Source: Gracilariopsis chorda (Eukaryota; Rhodophyta; Florideophyceae; Gracilariales; Gracilariaceae). From it: 64,000 nucleotides of DNA. Of the stretch, positions 35,426 to 46,366 are shown in pieces. A program made the translations under genes and the position numbers. Position 1 is the stretch's first letter, and every line of letters begins with the position of its first letter. The notes beneath the pieces are model-generated. The model saw only the letters and a program-made list of their open reading frames with translations. It made no database searches and was not told the origin of the DNA. The stretch covers positions 115,715-179,714 of the forward strand of contig NBIV01000157.1 of assembly GCA_003194525.1 (NCBI GenBank). The letters run 5' to 3'.

Positions 35426-36484
35426 GTGTACTGTTCTATTGATTTGAGCAATGGAGCAAAAAAAGGGTCTGATTACCTAGATATTCTCCCAGAACATGAA
35501 ATATATGAAACCTTTACGTCGGTCTGGGAGAATCGTGAAAAGCGTACGAAAATGTGCATCAGTGATGGCTCTGCGAGTTCCGAAGTCCTTTTTGAGGTTG
35601 TGAAGGATCATGTAGCCAGAATCCTGATCGCAGAAGGCAAAGAAAAATCACTGGTTTCTTTGGTACACAGTTCAGAACCTGCCTCGGAAATGTGTAGCGA
35701 TTTGATCTCAAAAGCTGTTTTGAACATGGTACCTTCTGTTGGTGTGGCTTTTGCCTCATGTTCTATTGGAGTGATGCTGACAAGATTATCGAAGTCATTC
35801 AAGAGAAAGAAGGGAAACATACCGGAAGAGGATTTGGAAGTGTTCAAGAAGTTGTTCACCTTTAAAGGTAATGGTAATACAGAGATAAACACCGTTGTTG
35901 TCCCATTGAACATGTCTAACAGCCACTGGGGTGTTTTGGTAGGGAAGCAAATTGTCAATGCGGCGCGAGGAACGCAACGATGGACGGTTTGGTTTGGAGA
36001 CAGTCTTGGAATGTCTTTTGATCGAAGGATTCTGAAACTGTTCTCTTTCTTGTTTCCCTTTTGCCTCACAGGAGATGAAGCGCTACGTGCGGTGATATCG
36101 GAGCTGAACTACATGCTACAGGTAAAAGGTTTTAAGCGACAAAAGGACTCGCACAGCTGTGGTTGCTATGTTTTTTCCCTTTTCACCATGTTAAGTGTGG
36201 ACCACGGCTGTATCCCAAAGCGAACCTACGCCTCTAGGTACAACCGAGAGTTGACTGAGAAAATTCGATGGATTTCCATTAGAATCCGGATTCTACACAT
36301 ACTCATGGCAAAAGAGTTCTTTCAAACCAACATTGTTACTGAAACAATGGTCGTACGGCTCCGGTCGGAGCATCGTTTAGAACTCCTTCGTATGAGGAAG
36401 GAAGGTAAACAATGGCAGCGTACAAAACGAAGCGTGGAGCGGAGCATTGGGATGCAGACTGGAAAGAAAGAAGCTGGAAAATAA
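35426..36484 (+). CDS. ULP1/SENP-like (C48) cysteine protease domain of MULE
   Basis: A 352-residue frame. The catalytic set of C48 peptidases is present in order: His in MSNSHWGVLVG (about residue 171), Asp in WTVWFGDSLGMS (about 194), Gln in GFKRQKDSHS (about 238) and Cys in DSHSCGCYVFSLF (about 244). These enzymes cut SUMO or similar modifiers from proteins in the nucleus. ULP1-like genes are known cargo of some plant MULEs (the Kaonashi group). The frame ends in TAA at 36482, but the same frame then stays open through further stops into the FAR1-like region, so it may once have been the front of a polyprotein. A short N-terminus could begin upstream of the ATG chosen. Confidence 0.88.
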   Translation: MYCSIDLSNGAKKGSDYLDILPEHEIYETFTSVWENREKRTKMCISDGSASSEVLFEVVKDHVARILIAEGKEKSLVSLVHSSEPASEMCSDLISKAVLNMVPSVGVAFASCSIGVMLTRLSKSFKRKKGNIPEEDLEVFKKLFTFKGNGNTEINTVVVPLNMSNSHWGVLVGKQIVNAARGTQRWTVWFGDSLGMSFDRRILKLFSFLFPFCLTGDEALRAVISELNYMLQVKGFKRQKDSHSCGCYVFSLFTMLSVDHGCIPKRTYASRYNRELTEKIRWISIRIRILHILMAKEFFQTNIVTETMVVRLRSEHRLELLRMRKEGKQWQRTKRSVERSIGMQTGKKEAGK

Positions 36485-36541
36485 GAGGGAAAGGATGTGA
36501 ATACAGTTCTGGGAGAACGATAAGCAGGAGAAGTAAAGGTC

Positions 36542-38187
36542 GTGGATGTTTTAAACGACCCCTGTAGAGAGAGGAATCTTCAGCCAATGCCGTTGGGTAC
36601 GCGCGACTCTGAGGCGCGTGCTATACGGAAAAGCCAGCGAACAAAGCGTGTTCATGAGCTGAACCAAAGTTCTGTTCAGAGCAGTGGGATGTGTCTACCC
36701 TTGAAGATTCGCATGAAGCGACGAGTGCGGTTTTCTGATTCTGCTCCGATTGTAGCGGAAATTTTGAACACATGGATTGCGATATGTGTATCATAGCGCT
36801 CAGAGGTGGTGCACAAAGCGCTAGATGAGAAAACTGGAAGAAGTTCTGAAGTAGGTGGAGTATCAGGTGTAGAAGAGGAGCAGAAAAGGATTCAGAATGG
36901 AGAAGGTAGTGAAGTAGAAATGGAAATTGAAGGAAATTCACCAGCAAAGACGCTTAGTTCGACATAGGCACAGGTAGAAGTTGAAGCTGAAGAAGGAGCG
37001 AAGGATACCGCAGCGCCTTCCGAGCTGAAGGCACAAACTGAAAAACATATTGAAGAGAAGAAGTAGGCTTCTGAGAATGGTGGTCAAGCTCCAGAGCTCA
37101 ATGAAGAGCTGGCAGCCTGTTCTGACGCTCATATACAGGAGAAGCCGCACATGGAGCTACCATTAATGACTATGTGTGAAGGACGCACTACGAAGACCGG
37201 GTCATGCACTGAGGATCAGGCAGACGTCCAAGAGACATTTGAAAACAATGGAAGGCGTTTATGGGTTGATGTGAAACTTCAGGACGGTGGTGAATGTAAG
37301 ACAGAACTTGCGGTGTCAAACGAGAGGCTTTTCTCAGCTCTGAAAGGTGTAAAGGAGGTCTTTAACCTCCCTGCACTGGTTGCCTACATCGCTAAGAACT
37401 TTGGCTACCTTTATGGTGTACAATACTTCTCATTGTTGCAGACCAGGAAGTCGAGGTCGTCGGCGCTGCTCACCGGAAAATTGCGGTGTCTGCGGCACAA
37501 GTCGCAGTGCCGCTCCAACATTCGGGCAAAATTCTATCCCATTGCGAGATTTTGGGTAATTGAACAGGACCTAATACACACGCACAACCCCCAACAACTT
37601 CCATGCCCCGATGATGTTGTAAGAAGGAGGTTTGAGGGCATTCGCTCCTCTTTAGACTCCCATGTACGAGAATGGGAAGAGCACGTACGGAAAACTGGAG
37701 AATATGTACGTCTGTCATGCACATTTCGAACCATACCTCCCTTCCAGGGAGCCGAGTTCTACAACAGCTCATCATGCTACCTCCTAGAGCATTCACATGG
37801 TCCTTTATCTCAAAGCGATGCAGAAACAGGAAGCGAAGACGATATGGCTTATGGCGACTCCATTGGGGCTGAGGACTTTTATCCCTTCTATTGCGTGTTG
37901 CATAGGACGAAATGCCCCGAGAGGGGAGGTGCTTTTGATGGCCGTGCTTCGCAAAGAGCAGTTCACGAACCCAAACCCGAGCTTTGGAAGCAAAACTCTT
38001 CGGTTTCACAGGAAGGAAGTAGGCCGGTTTCCAATCTACCGAAGAGGCCGCAGCAAGGACCTATCTCAGGGGAAGGCATCGGGAAAGGTAGCGTAAACGA
38101 TGTAAAATGCTCGTATGGACTTCTGGATAACGCGTTTAACGTCGAGAGTGGCATAAGAGGCGATTTTGGCATTAGCTCTTTTGAAGC
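36542..38187 (+). pseudogene. FAR1/zinc-finger DNA-binding region of MULE protein
   Basis: In the same frame as the ULP1 region. The front part (36542-37150) is acidic and Lys/Glu-rich with in-frame stops near 36794, 36965 and 37063. From 37151 the frame is open for about 346 codons and contains a Cys/His segment at 37485-37590, KLRCLRHKSQCRSNIRAKF followed by IHTHNPQQ, the pattern of FAR1/WRKY-GCM1-type zinc fingers in Mutator transposases. It is cut at 38188 by the solo LTR. When the LTR and one GAAGC are removed, the frame runs on as FEADPPAAS into the transposase part, with a TAA at 39066. Confidence 0.65.
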
Positions 38188-39020
38188 TGTAGTGCAACGC
38201 CCTCAGGGAGGGATTCTTGGTACTTGAATGCTTTCCCGATATTATCGGTTGTGTAGTGTGTATATGAACTACGCCCCACAATGGTGGATATGGACACGTG
38301 GCACACGGTTTTGGGTCAATTGGCGGTTGGCCACAGTAGTGGATGTTGCCACGAAATGTGGAGTATTTTAGTTGATTTTATTTATTATTTTCACACCCAT
38401 TTCTGGGAAGCTAATACTTAGTGCGACCGCACACTGCCGTCGCACCAGTAAACCTTCTCCAACAAGGGACCCCAACCTGGGAAATTGGCTCTAGTTGTTA
38501 CCGCTTGCGCGCGTGCTCTACTCCTCCTCGGAGAGAAACGCCGTGAACCGCGGGACATCTAACAACCTTGCACATCTAAAGAGGCCCATCCTTTGGAATA
38601 TAATTGTTCCAATCACATTGGTGTTTCGCCCTGTATAGGGAGTCCTGTCCACCGGCATTGCCGTATTCGTTCGTCACTCTCGCGACTCACCCTCGCCCAC
38701 TCTTCCTCCTTTTCCTTTCACTCTTCTCCTGTCCCCCTTTCAGGGTAGTACATCCCGCTACCCGCGGCCCTCGTGTGCGCGTCTGCTCACACACCCCCAC
38801 TTACGTGGAAACATACCTCTACTGAGGATCACACCCCGCTCACGCTGATACCGATTCTTCGCCTTCACCTCCCTGCGAAAGTCGCGACAGGTGTCCCTGG
38901 TCTTACAAACCGGCTTCGCCGTGACACCTCTGGGAGGGCTCTACCCCACTGGGTTCACCTCGTGAGAGGAAGATCCCGAACGTCTTTCGGTGTTTTTCCC
39001 ATTTGGGGCATTGCATCACA
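38188..39020 (+). mobile_element. Solo LTR of the gypsy family found at 50515
   Basis: An 833-bp sequence closely similar to the two LTRs at 50515 and 61250, starting TGTAGTGCAACGCCC and ending GGGGCATTGCATCACA (imperfect inverted ends, TG..CA). It is flanked by a perfect 5-bp duplication GAAGC at 38183-38187 and 39021-39025. No internal sequence remains, so the element was lost by LTR-LTR recombination. It interrupts the MULE coding frame. It differs from the 50515 LTRs at many single sites, so it is not a product of the same insertion. Confidence 0.95.
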
Positions 39021-42000
39021 GAAGCGGACCCCCCTGCTGCTTCTCCGAACTGCTCAACACAAACAGTGTAAGCGAAATGTGAGCGTGCACGCCACAGCGC
39101 TGTGGGCGCCAAATTAGGCTCAAAAATGATTGAAGAGAGTGAAAATCTCAACGCAAACGTTGCATATGCGCAGCAGGTTTCAGATGAGCAATCCGTTGAA
39201 GAAGAGGAGGCGCTGCTCGTTGATCGATTCTTAGATGACGAAGAGGAGGTTCTTTCATGCTTCTTCGAAGACTCTGATGGTGGCATCCTGAATGAAGAAG
39301 AATCAGAATCAAAGGACAAGGATGGCCTTGGAGAGAAGGACGAAAAGTACTGGACAGAAGATGGTGATGAAGAACTGGGCTAGGAATCCGTATAGAACAC
39401 GATACCGAATGAGAGAATTGAGGAGTGTTTTAAAGCAACTGTCTTAGCCTATCTGGAAACCCTTCCTCTCAATGCTCCTGGTGTAACGGTTCTGAAGGAA
39501 GTTCAATTTATTGCGGACTGCTTCGGGTACAGCATATTCGTAAGGACTTCTATATACTTTGGAGAACGAAAGCGATCTCCGGATAAGGCAAAGTCTCCGA
39601 AGAGTCGTGGTGCTGAACGTGGGAATAGAAGGGTGCTGAAGAAGGGAATCTTGAAGTGCGATCAATGCAATAACAAGATAAGGCGATGCCTCTTCTCGAT
39701 AACGATTAAGATGGAAGGTTCTGGGCAGGAGGAAGATGGTGGAATGATCTACGTGGCTAATTTAAATGGTTGTAAACATGGACATGGTCCCTATGGGAGC
39801 TTTGGTATTAGACATCTCAAGCCGCAGATGCGTTCTGAAGCGATACATATGACGAACGATTTGCATATGAGCTTTAGAGATACGATATGATACCTGGAAG
39901 ACAAGTACAATCAAAAGATAAATCCGGTGTCGGCGAGGAAGAAGTTGAGGTATGCTTCCTCCACAAGCAATCCCCGCGATTTGGAATGTGTAAGGTTATG
40001 TGACCTGCTCTTTTCGTTGAGACAGGAGGATGCAGGGAATAAGAGATTCTTCGCTGCGGATGATTCGGGTAGGATGAAGTACGCTTGTTGGTCGTTTCGA
40101 GAGTTGATAGAAGACTAACAGAAGTTCGGCATTGTTCCGGGGGTATCTATTGATTGTAAAGCCATAGCCAATAGATACGGTTTCCCTCTGGTCACCATTA
40201 ATGGAAGAGCCAATGATGGTCATGTGTTGACGTTTTTCATGGGGTACATGTGCTCCGAAACAGAAGAGGACTTCGTACGAATTCTGTCCTACTTCAAGTC
40301 TATAGTCGCGGTCTCACCGGCGATGGTAGTGATGGACCAGAACACTGCGTGTATAAATGCAGCTGAGAAGGTGTTCAATTCGTCCCATATAAGCCTCGAA
40401 GAATGGCATCTGAACGAGAATCAGAAGAAGAATGTGGCCAATTGGTGTAGAAAGATTGGTAAGATGGAGTGGATGCACGATATGAAGAAAGACCTGTTCA
40501 ACCTCAGAAAGTCATATACGTCAGAAACGTTTTTCGAAAGGAGAAGAATGCTAGAATCCAAGTACTTTGATGCTTTTGACGATCGTCGCCCTGTGTGGTA
40601 TAAGTAATTGTACCACTATAAGTCGCATATGCTGGTGTCTTGCTTCCGAAATGCGGCTATACCTACCCGTTACATGTTCCAAGGAACTGGCTACACCGAA
40701 TCTTCTAACTCTGCATACAAGAAGATCATTATATCGAAGAAGATTCCCTTGTGCATGGTTCCTTTGGAGGTTCGGCGTATATCCCAAGAACGGGCTGATA
40801 CCCGGAACTTGGAGCTTGTACGAACCTTATCTTCTCAAAGTGGGAGATATCGGAAGACAAGAGAGCTTGAGCACTTTCTACCTGTAGAAGTTGTAGACAG
40901 CCTGGTGGCTGAGTACACGAACTACGCCTTGGCGCACTTCGTAGATTTGAGCTTTAAGCCCTCGAAGAACTACATTCTTTCCAGCACAGAGGTTGTGGAT
41001 TATTCACAGGAAGCGTGGCCGGAAGCAATCAGAAACCTGGGAAGTAGTTCAACCCCAGCAATTGGACCTGTAGCTCGCTTTAAGTTGAAATGGGGAAGCC
41101 ATCTGAGTCAGAGCCGGAATGCGTCGGTGGATGAAGAGCGCTCATCACAGGAGACTGTTGTGCAATTCTCAAAAAGGTATACGGGGTCGGGGGATGACGT
41201 TAAGGCAGAGTTTATTGGTGTCTGTTCCTGTGGGCAGCCCTGGTCCGTTGGTGTTGCTTGCCGTCACATGGTTCGATGTGCTGTGGTTTATCAGGAAGAA
41301 CGTCTGCGGTTCCCTGAACTACGAAACATACTAGAATTCTTCATACTTCTTGAAGCGCTTTTCTCTACATACTGGAGAAAAGATGCTTCTGCTATGACAG
41401 TCCCATACTTGGCGAAACTCAGGTGAAAGACCCGATACTTCAAAATCGAGGAGATGGATTACCGACTACGCCGTTTTGATGAGTCGACGGAGAAAGAGTT
41501 TATCCCCATTGACTCAGATATACTTAGAACCAGTAGAGAAGACTCGGAAGTAGATGGGTACAATACGTACATGGAAGGAAAAAACCTCTACGATGCTTTA
41601 CATCGACAAGCTACTGGAATTGGACGTGTTGCGGTGAGTGGTGTTCTACGTCTTTTAAGGGATTCCATCACGGACATTTCTCAAGGAAAAGTGACACACT
41701 TCGAAGCTATACGTACCTTTAAAACAAGGCTGGCTTCATTAACAGAACACGCGGAAGAAACAGAGAATACTGTCACTTTACTGCATCCATCTTCTTCTAC
41801 AAAAGATTTCAGTTCATCAGGGATCCGTCCGCCAAACAATGGACGCCACAGGGCAGAACGGAGAAAGAAAAGCTCCTTGGAGCGCACGAGAAAGCGAGTG
41901 AGGACAAGCCCACATTCATTCCAGGATGCGTCTCAGAAAGACTGTCACCCACCTTCAACATCCTCAGAACCAGCTGTGGCACCCTCAACTTCCATAGCCC

Positions 42001-42035
42001 AAGACGTGCAAGACAAAGCACTTCGAATTAGGTAA
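39021..42035 (+). pseudogene. MULE transposase with FAR1-like and SWIM zinc fingers
   Basis: One frame throughout, broken only by stops (39066 TAA, 39381 TAG, 39393 TAG, 39888 TGA, 40116 TAA, 40605 TAA, 41424 TGA). An acidic linker leads to a CDQCNNKIRRC...CKHGHG cluster (39655-39785). The MULE core follows: SIDCKAIANRYGFPLVTING, then MVVMDQNTACINAAEKVFN (Asp) and the EEWHLNENQKKNV segment. The SWIM finger is VCSCGQPWSVGVACRHMVRC at 41215-41275. Copy 2 reads through at two of the stops with Tyr. The TGA at 41424 is shared with copy 2 and may be the true end; 41454-42035 would then be a separate Ser/Arg-rich ORF. The enzyme moves the element by cut and paste. Confidence 0.85.
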
Positions 42036-42192
42036 AAGTCTCCCGGACACATCCAATAGCTGTAGCATTGACCACAGACGTTTGATCCCTTTCTCTCTTT
42101 CATAATTTCTTTGAGCTCTTTCTGTTCTTCGTAAAAGCCTTGAGTTCTTGCTTCTTTCGCCTTCTGCTTCACTTTACTTCTTTATTCAACTT

Positions 42193-43279
42193 CTAGATAT
42201 CGTCGAGTATTCTAAAACCCCGTCCAAGAACGCGTGAACAGTCTTCCTTGCATCTGATAACCCCGAAATGGAAGCCCAGTTGGAGTGTACTATACAACTT
42301 CATCACTGTAGAGCCAACGTATCTCCTAAAAGACTCAACTATAGAATCAGCTAAACGCATGAACAAACAGTCCAATTCCACTTGAACTATAAGCCACATC
42401 AAACGCGTATCCGCAGTCTCAGGCTTTGGCCAACTGTCGTACCATGTCTTCTCTCTCCTTTTCATTTGGTACCGAATCCGTTAGGCTTCCGGAAAGCTCG
42501 GCAAAGGTATGTAGAGGCAAGTTTTCCCGGCGCTTTGGGTCTTTAATCTCTTGGAGATCACGTCCCTAGAACGTCAACCCAAAGTCTTCCCTAGAACTCG
42601 GATCTAGCTTGCCAGTAGCGGCTGCAGCGCCGAAAAATCTCCCCAGAAACTCACAACAGCGTGACTTGCCAGTCTCCATATCAGAAATATTACGAATAAC
42701 GTTGAGAAGTTATCTCTAGAAAATATTCCCCTCAATTGGTGAGTCCACTAGACCTCCAAGTAGCTCGATACTCTTGTCCTGGTGTATGATCTTCGAACTG
42801 AATGTCTCCATTAGTGCCTCACGCAGAACCTCTTTGTAGTTGGGAGCTTTCAATTCGTGTGCAACAATTTCCTGGACCTCACATACTGACGGATTAGTCC
42901 AAAACTTCTCCATCGCTCTATTTGCCTTCTTCTTTAAAAACTGTGGGTTCATTAAGGCTGAGGTAGGTGTACGGGCCTTCTGAGTTAGTTAATATTGTGG
43001 TGTCAAAGATACTGGTAAACAGGAGGTAGATTGAACCCGCGTCAGATCAAAAGCCTACCTAGATTCACTGACCTTTTTGTTTGAGAGCACTGCACGATAA
43101 GCGGATGTCTCAGGCTGAAGGCTTACAAAAAAGCCGTCAATAATACCGGGGAGAGCCTGGATCGGTGATGGCGTAATCGTAAGGGGAATCAATGTTGAGG
43201 GAGCACGATCGAGACTCTCTATGCCTCTTCTCCCTCGGCTACGCTCACCCGTTTGCACAAATATGGCGCCAAATGGCAA
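42193..43279 (-). pseudogene. Unknown minus-strand gene of the MULE, decayed
   Basis: Coding-like blocks on the strand opposite to the transposase: 43279-43055, 42952-42716 (VQEIVAHELKAPNYKEVLRE, then SIELLGGLVDSP) and 42465-42193 (RLADSIVESFRRYVGS). A shifted frame between them gives FLGRFFGAAAATGKLDP and DPKRRENLPLHTFAE. Copy 2 keeps the same protein at 49552-50280, where DPKRRANLAVNTFAEFLGRL is open. The alternating helix pattern recalls MA3/MIF4G domains of eIF4G-type proteins, but the match is weak. Conservation between two copies supports a real gene. Its function in the transposon is unknown. Confidence 0.45.
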
Positions 43280-43286
43280 TTATGAT

Positions 43287-43742
43287 ATTTACGTTGTGCT
43301 GAATTGGCGGCCGGAGAGAGCAGGGATAGAGGGAATGCTTTGACTCTGCGGATCTACTTGTTGAAATCCAAAATAGGGGCGTATTATTGGCTACAGTAAG
43401 ATCTCAAGTGGCACGGGCACTTGTGCAGCTCGCCGTGGCACGTGCCCGCTGACTCTCTCTTTTTATTGGTGCAAATGCGCGCTGACTCGCCTACACTATC
43501 TACGTCTTGTAGTGTAGGCCCGTTCTACATATGGACATGGACATGCGTTTTTGGCACTGTACTCAGAAAAGAATTAAAACTAATTCATATTTAGCAAGTG
43601 AAAAAATAAAAATAAATCTGATAGAACGATTTCAAAGTGTGTCTTCCGTGGGGTCGCTCAAGAGCGACCCCAAAATCTTGGACAATGGACAAGTTGGATT
43701 TTTGTCCATGTCCATATGTAGACAGGGCCTTAGCCCTTTCCT
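43287..43742 (-). repeat. MULE copy 1 right terminal inverted repeat (contains MITE)
   Basis: Inverse counterpart of the left TIR, interrupted by the MITE at 43517-43729. The last ten bases (TAGCCCTTTCCT region, 43731-43742) lie beyond the MITE and end directly at the AACCGGCGA duplication. Confidence 0.92.
43517..43729. mobile_element. Tourist-like MITE (213 bp)
   Basis: Ends in inverted repeats GGCCCGTTCTACATATGGAC and its complement (about 26 bp with few mismatches). The GGCCC start and flanking triplets GTA and TTA fit PIF/Harbinger-type MITEs with 3-bp TWA target sites. It has no coding capacity. An internal 10-bp stem with a 2-base loop (GGGGTCGCTC / GAGCGACCCC) sits at about 43650-43671. 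Its ends differ from those of the Harbinger element around it, so another autonomous element must have moved it. It lies precisely inside the right TIR of MULE copy 1. Confidence 0.9.
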
Positions 43743-44012
43743 AACCGGCGACGGAGGACTGGTCATCTTGGCAAGTGGATTGCTTTCAAAGAAAACAGAG
43801 TGGTAATACTAGATGAATTCAAGGCTTCGGCAAGCGATTTGTGTTATGAGAGATTGCGGTTTTGCCGCGTAAACGCTTGTCTACGGTTTGGGGCGCTTTT
43901 GTTTCTACATGGGCCACGCAGACAGCGAATTTGGTTGGGATACGTTTTGGTGTCTAGGGGCAAAGCTCCGTGTCTCACCCTTTTGCTGTCCAATTTTGGT
44001 GTAGAAACCCCC

Positions 44013-45148
44013 TTCACAATGCGGTCAAACATATTACGCACTTGCTGCCCACCTAGCGCATTGGCCTGGGCAGACATGCTCAATGGAAGGACAGGGATGA
44101 CGACGAATGCAATGAGCATACGTCTGCGCGAGGCAATTGGGCAACTTACGCATTAGGCTTGTTCGCATTGCAACAACGTCCACGGAAGGATACATATCGG
44201 CATCTCGGGTTTGCCATCAGTGACGTGAGATACGGCCATCTGGTATCTAGCATAAGTGTACGGGGGGAGGTTCGATGACCTTTCCCTGTTGGAGAATAGG
44301 CACATGATTCTCGTATCCCACGAGGATAGCAAAAGCGTTAGACAACGATGTGGGCGTCACGCAGTTCCGTGAGCATTCCACTTACGATAAGCTATGCTTT
44401 GATGATAAACGCCTTCTGCGCGCGTCGTTCTTCATTCGAATTACCAAGGGTACGACGAAGCGGCATCCGATTACAAAGCAAATGAACCTGGCCTTGACCT
44501 CTTTGTGGTATCTACTGAAAGACGATTATCAAAGGTCCAATCTCCTTCACTTTCGCCTCACAGCGGGAAGAACATGCCAAAGTAGGTTTCGTACAAGTGC
44601 CAATGAACTCCTCAGGTTTCTTGTGCCAAATAGACACTCACGAAGAACGAATACGCTGTGTGCGGTTAGCTAAAATGTTTCCCTCCCACGATAAAGAAGA
44701 AAAATGACACTGAATCGTTGGATTACATACCACCACTGTCTGGTGAGCACGACCTTGAACTGCTGGAGGGGTCAGTGCGACCGGTGAGGATATCTGTGCT
44801 AGCCTATTGGGCATACTCTCGACTAATGTGCTATGCTGTAGTCCAGATTCCACTGTAACGCCGTTCCTCGGCATCTGTAGCAGATGTCGATTTATACCGT
44901 TGAAGGTAACTCTTGAACTCTTACTCTTTGTCACCAAACCAAGCACTTCTAGTCATTGGACCCTTTCTACCCATTGGCCTAAACCACATGTTCTTGACAG
45001 CGATTCCCACGCCCTGCTTTCCTTCAACCAACCTCAATCCGGAAGCGTACATGACGATCTCGTGAGAATTGGTCTCGCATAGGAGAGTGAGGCAGCTTTC
45101 CAAACAGTTGCTCCAGCTTCAGTATCAAAATATTGGCCGCGAAGTCGT
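44013..45148. other. Unassigned sequence beside the SDR gene
   Basis: No motif-bearing gene. A plus-strand frame at 44350-44673 (RASFFIRITKGTTKRHPITK) looks faintly coding-like but cannot be named. The last part should contain the 3' untranslated region of the minus-strand SDR gene. I see no clear AATAAA-type signal on that strand. Confidence 0.35.
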
Positions 45149-46264
45149 TCAAAACGGAATGGGTTGTCTGTCATACGCAAAGAATCCGCCTGTGTCTTCC
45201 ATCTCGAGAGAATCTATTACGTCTAACAACCAGCCCGCTGCATCGTCCACTGCGAACAATTTCTCCGGCTTGACATTCTTTCGAAATGGCGCGGATAAGT
45301 CAGTGGCAACAGTGCCAGGATGCAAGGCGGCACAGATGACCCCCCTTCGCGCAAGTTCAATGCTAATTGTCTTCATGGCCTGGTTTTGACCTGCCTTTGA
45401 GGCACGATAGGATAACCAACCACCCAAGGAGTTGTCAGAAATACTACCAACTCGAGCTGAAAATGTTGCCCAAACCGATGGAACGCGCCCTTCTTTCCTA
45501 GCTGTTGTCATCATCGGTGCGAAGTGCTTCGCAACCAAAACTGGGCCTACTAGGTTCACTGTCAGGTTCTTCTGCAACCAATCGGCACGCACACGTGACA
45601 AAGACGTCTCCGGCATATTCTGCCCTTCGTGGAGCACGCCAGCAGTGTGCAAGAGCAAGTCCACGCGAGATTCTTCGACCCATTCCTTCACTTGCTTCGC
45701 AGCATCCTGAATCTACGTATAGATTCGAGAGGAGGTCAGGTTTGTGCATAGAGGCGAACAGCGTGATGGATGGGTTGGCAAACTTACAGAAGTCTCATCC
45801 TCAACGTCTAGCTGAATCACACTGAAACGATCTGGCATAAACTGCCACAGGGCGGAAAGTGCGCCGGCCTCATTTGGATCTCTGCATGTAGCAACAATGC
45901 GTCCCTTCCATCGAGTCACCAACTTCTGGGTAATTGCTAGCCCAATGCCCCTACTGGCACCGATAACCACAGCCACCGCGTTTGGGTCCGAATTTCTGCT
46001 ACGTGCATCTGCGCTGGATCGGGGTGTGGTGTGTATCAGTCTCGTGGCTTTTGCTCTCCGTCCCGGATATAATTGCTTTTCCGAAAGGCTTCGCTGGCTG
46101 AGTAAGTGATGGGAAGGGAAGGAGTGGGATCTTTTTAGTGTATTGTTGAGGATCGAGGGGTTGGTGAAGCCTAAAGCACGCCATACAGCAATGCTCTTCG
46201 CTGGTAGGTGCCTGCTCGCCGTTGCAAGAGCCAGTAGCTGGGCTCGCGGAATCCGGAGAGCCAT
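45149..46264 (-). CDS. Short-chain dehydrogenase/reductase with one intron, probable transit peptide
   Basis: Two exons (46264-45788 and 45712-45149) give 346 residues. After a basic, Ser/Arg/Leu-rich N-terminus of about 85 residues without acidic residues, typical of a mitochondrial or plastid targeting peptide, the Rossmann fold starts with VAVVIGASRGIGLAI (cofactor loop GxxxGxG). It continues with LLLHTAGVLHE (NNAG position) and the catalytic Ser in VWATFSARVGSIS with YRASK (Tyr, Lys). PGTVATDLSAPF is the usual post-catalytic segment. It resembles CsgA/C-factor-like NAD(P)-dependent SDRs; the substrate cannot be told. The start at 46264 is chosen because the longer frame to 46528 crosses a palindrome and an A-run. 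It is the only apparently intact host gene here. Confidence 0.9.
45713..45787 (-). other. Spliceosomal intron of the SDR gene (75 bp)
   Basis: Donor GTAAGTTTG after codon TCT (45788) and acceptor CGTAG before ATTCAGGATGC. It is in phase 0; removal joins DVEDETS to IQDAAKQVKE, which is the expected helix of an SDR. A second possible acceptor six bases on (TTCAG) would delete two residues. Confidence 0.9.
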
Positions 46265-46366
46265 AGATGAACAGTTACACAAATACACCGGATGTACAAG
46301 AATGTCTGCCTCGTACTTGATGCCGCCCTGCTTCTGTCTGCAACGTTGCGCCGTACCCTTCTGGTC

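Larger units (their letters stand above)
35031..43742 (+). mobile_element. Mutator-like element (MULE copy 1) with ULP1 and 9-bp TSD
   Basis: The element is flanked by AACCGGCGA at 35022-35030 and again at 43743-43751, a perfect 9-bp duplication as expected for Mutator elements. Terminal inverted repeats of about 240 bp begin GGGAAAGGGC (left) and AGGAAAGGGC (right, inverted). Cargo on plus is a ULP1 protease region, a FAR1-like zinc-finger region and the transposase with SWIM finger, all in the same reading frame. A minus-strand ORF of unknown function lies near the right end. It contains a solo LTR (38188-39020) and a MITE (43517-43729), and it sits inside the Harbinger accessory gene. Confidence 0.95.
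32939..44012. mobile_element. PIF/Harbinger element split by a MULE
   Basis: Terminal inverted repeats of 17 bp (GGGGGTTTCTACACCAA) lie at 32939-32955 and, inverted, at 43996-44012. The flanking triplets are TTA (32936-32938) and TTC (44013-44015), a slightly mutated 3-bp target duplication of the TWA type. It encodes a plus-strand DDE_Tnp_4 transposase and a minus-strand SANT/Myb-like protein. Without the inserted MULE and its duplicated 9 bp, the element is 2353 bp, normal for the family. This is a different and better preserved element than the one at 10076. Confidence 0.9.

Noticed and set aside
40116-40607. TAA reassigned to Tyr
   Set aside because: Two MULE stops align with Tyr in copy 2, but other stops in the window sit where Trp, Glu or unknown residues are expected, and the SDR gene shows ordinary use. 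Decay explains it better.
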